Position numbers and translations under genes: made by a program. This document shows positions 63,054-64,000 of a DNA stretch of 64,000 bases, piece after piece; position 1 is the stretch's first letter, and the number at the start of each line of letters is the position of its first letter. The stretch comes from Acidithiobacillus sp. AMEEHan (GTDB lineage: Bacteria; Pseudomonadota; Gammaproteobacteria; Acidithiobacillales; Acidithiobacillaceae), in assembly GCF_030996345.1 (NCBI RefSeq), contig NZ_CP118747.1, forward strand, positions 1,734,001 through 1,798,000, read 5' to 3'. The notes under the pieces are model-generated. The model searched no databases. It was not told the origin of the DNA and worked only from the letters and a program-made list of their open reading frames with translations.

Positions 63054-64000
63054 GCATGGCCTGGGAAGTAGTGATTGGTCTTGAGGTGCATGTGCAGCTC
63101 AACACCCGCAGCAAGATCTTTTGTGCCTGCTCCACCGCCTTTGGGGCTGAGCCCAATGCCCACACTTGTCCGGTCTGTCTGGCCATGCCCGGAGCACTAC
63201 CGGTATTGAACGAGGCCGCAGTCGACAAGGCCATTGCCTTTGGACTGGCTATTGGTGCCGAGCTCAATCGACGTAGCATTTTCGCGCGCAAGAACTATTT
63301 CTACCCGGATCTGCCGAAAGGCTACCAGATCAGTCAGTATGAAATCCCTATTGTCGGGCGCGGGCATCTCGATATTCTGCTGCCGGACGGAGCAGAAAAA
63401 CGTATCGGCATCACCCGTGCGCATTTGGAAGAGGATGCTGGAAAATCTCTGCACGAAGCGTACTCCGGCGAGTCGGGCATTGACCTCAACCGCGCTGGAA
63501 CGCCGTTATTGGAGATCGTTTCGGAGCCGGACATGCGCTCCGCAGTAGAAGCCGTTGCCTATCTGAAAAAGCTGCATGCCTTGGTGCGCTATCTCGATAT
63601 TTCCGACGGCAACATGCAGGAAGGATCGTTTCGCTGTGACGCCAACGTATCCCTGCGCCGTCCGGGCGAGCCCTTTGGGACTCGGGCAGAGATCAAGAAT
63701 CTCAATTCCTTCCGCTTTCTGGAAAAGGCAATTGGCTACGAAATTCTGCGTCAGCAGGACATCCTCGAGTCCGGCGGTAAGGTCGTGCAGGAAACCCGCC
63801 TCTTCGATGCCAACCAGGGCGAAACGCGCTCTATGCGCAGCAAGGAAGAGGCAAACGATTACCGTTATTTCCCGGATCCCGATCTTCTCCCTTTGCAGCT
63901 GGACGAAGAGCGTATCGAACGGGTTCGTGCGCAGCTGCCGGAGTTGCCGGACGCCCGTAAAGCGCGCTTCATCGAACAGTATGGCTTGCCAGCCTATGAT
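63050..64000 (+). CDS. gatB: Asp/Glu-tRNA amidotransferase subunit B, 3' end outside the window
   Basis: The first 317 residues are present and open at the edge. It has [14 protein letters not shown], the zinc-site Cys in KIFCACST and [30 protein letters not shown] and IEIVSEPDM-like [12 protein letters not shown]. The first ATG (63050) follows GGAGG by 4 bases; ATG 63056 is an alternative. Confidence 0.95.
   Translation, partial: MSMAWEVVIGLEVHVQLNTRSKIFCACSTAFGAEPNAHTCPVCLAMPGALPVLNEAAVDKAIAFGLAIGAELNRRSIFARKNYFYPDLPKGYQISQYEIPIVGRGHLDILLPDGAEKRIGITRAHLEEDAGKSLHEAYSGESGIDLNRAGTPLLEIVSEPDMRSAVEAVAYLKKLHALVRYLDISDGNMQEGSFRCDANVSLRRPGEPFGTRAEIKNLNSFRFLEKAIGYEILRQQDILESGGKVVQETRLFDANQGETRSMRSKEEANDYRYFPDPDLLPLQLDEERIERVRAQLPELPDARKARFIEQYGLPAYD

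Overview
The window looks like a chromosome segment from an acidophilic, sulfur-oxidising gammaproteobacterium-like organism, most likely Acidithiobacillus or a close relative. The evidence is a sox operon with SoxA, SoxX, SoxB and System II cytochrome c maturation genes, an Iro-like high-potential iron-sulfur protein, a full hopanoid cluster, and an ISL3 element whose length (1,304 bp), 25-bp ends and 8-bp target duplication resemble ISAfe1 of At. ferrooxidans. Species cannot be fixed from sequence reading alone. There are no rRNA, tRNA or CRISPR loci.

Layout. 1-9.5 kb: a partial FAD disulfide reductase, a UspA protein, a TauE/SafE permease (frameshifted) with a PF09608-like partner, then a minus-strand block with two ClC proteins around a YajR-type MFS pump and a CinA-like protein. 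9.5-14.4 kb: purM-purN, sodB with a clear terminator, hda, a YihY-type membrane protein and a lipoprotein. 14.5-22.4 kb (minus strand): DUF302 protein, soxB, a membrane c-type cytochrome, resB, soxX, soxA, ccsA, with an upstream HiPIP gene. soxY and soxZ are absent. 22.4-30.4 kb: nadC, nhaA (frameshifted), valS, a disordered protein, holC, pepA (frameshifted). 30.4-36 kb: lptF-lptG, then a dynamin-like GTPase gene cut by the ISL3 element. 36-41.4 kb (minus): a tight run of a DsrE-like protein, apaH, a membrane protein, recQ, cyaY, an EVE protein, a GST-like protein and a small unknown. 41.6-45.9 kb: secB, gpsA and a sigma-54 two-component pair. 46-61.3 kb: squalene synthase, shc, hpnG, hpnA, hpnI, hpnJ, hpnK, hpnN, hpnL, a diiron-type protein, hpnH, hpnM, mlaA. 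61.3-64 kb: gatC, gatA and partial gatB.

The hopanoid cluster is a near-complete route: farnesyl diphosphate to squalene to hopene, then HpnH and HpnG add and trim the adenosyl side chain, HpnI/HpnK/HpnJ build the cyclitol ether head group, and HpnN, HpnM and MlaA probably move the lipid to the outer membrane. The most interesting unexplained member is a ferritin-like protein with a complete two-ExxH diiron signature, translationally coupled to hpnL just before hpnH. The sox operon carries its own cytochrome maturation genes and an uncharacterised membrane cytochrome but no SoxYZ carrier.

Three otherwise intact genes (the TauE/SafE permease, nhaA, pepA) are each exactly one base short at a run of G. 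This pattern points to homopolymer errors in the sequence rather than three real gene losses. The IS-interrupted GTPase is different: removing the element plus one target copy restores a perfect 651-residue frame, so that break is real and recent.
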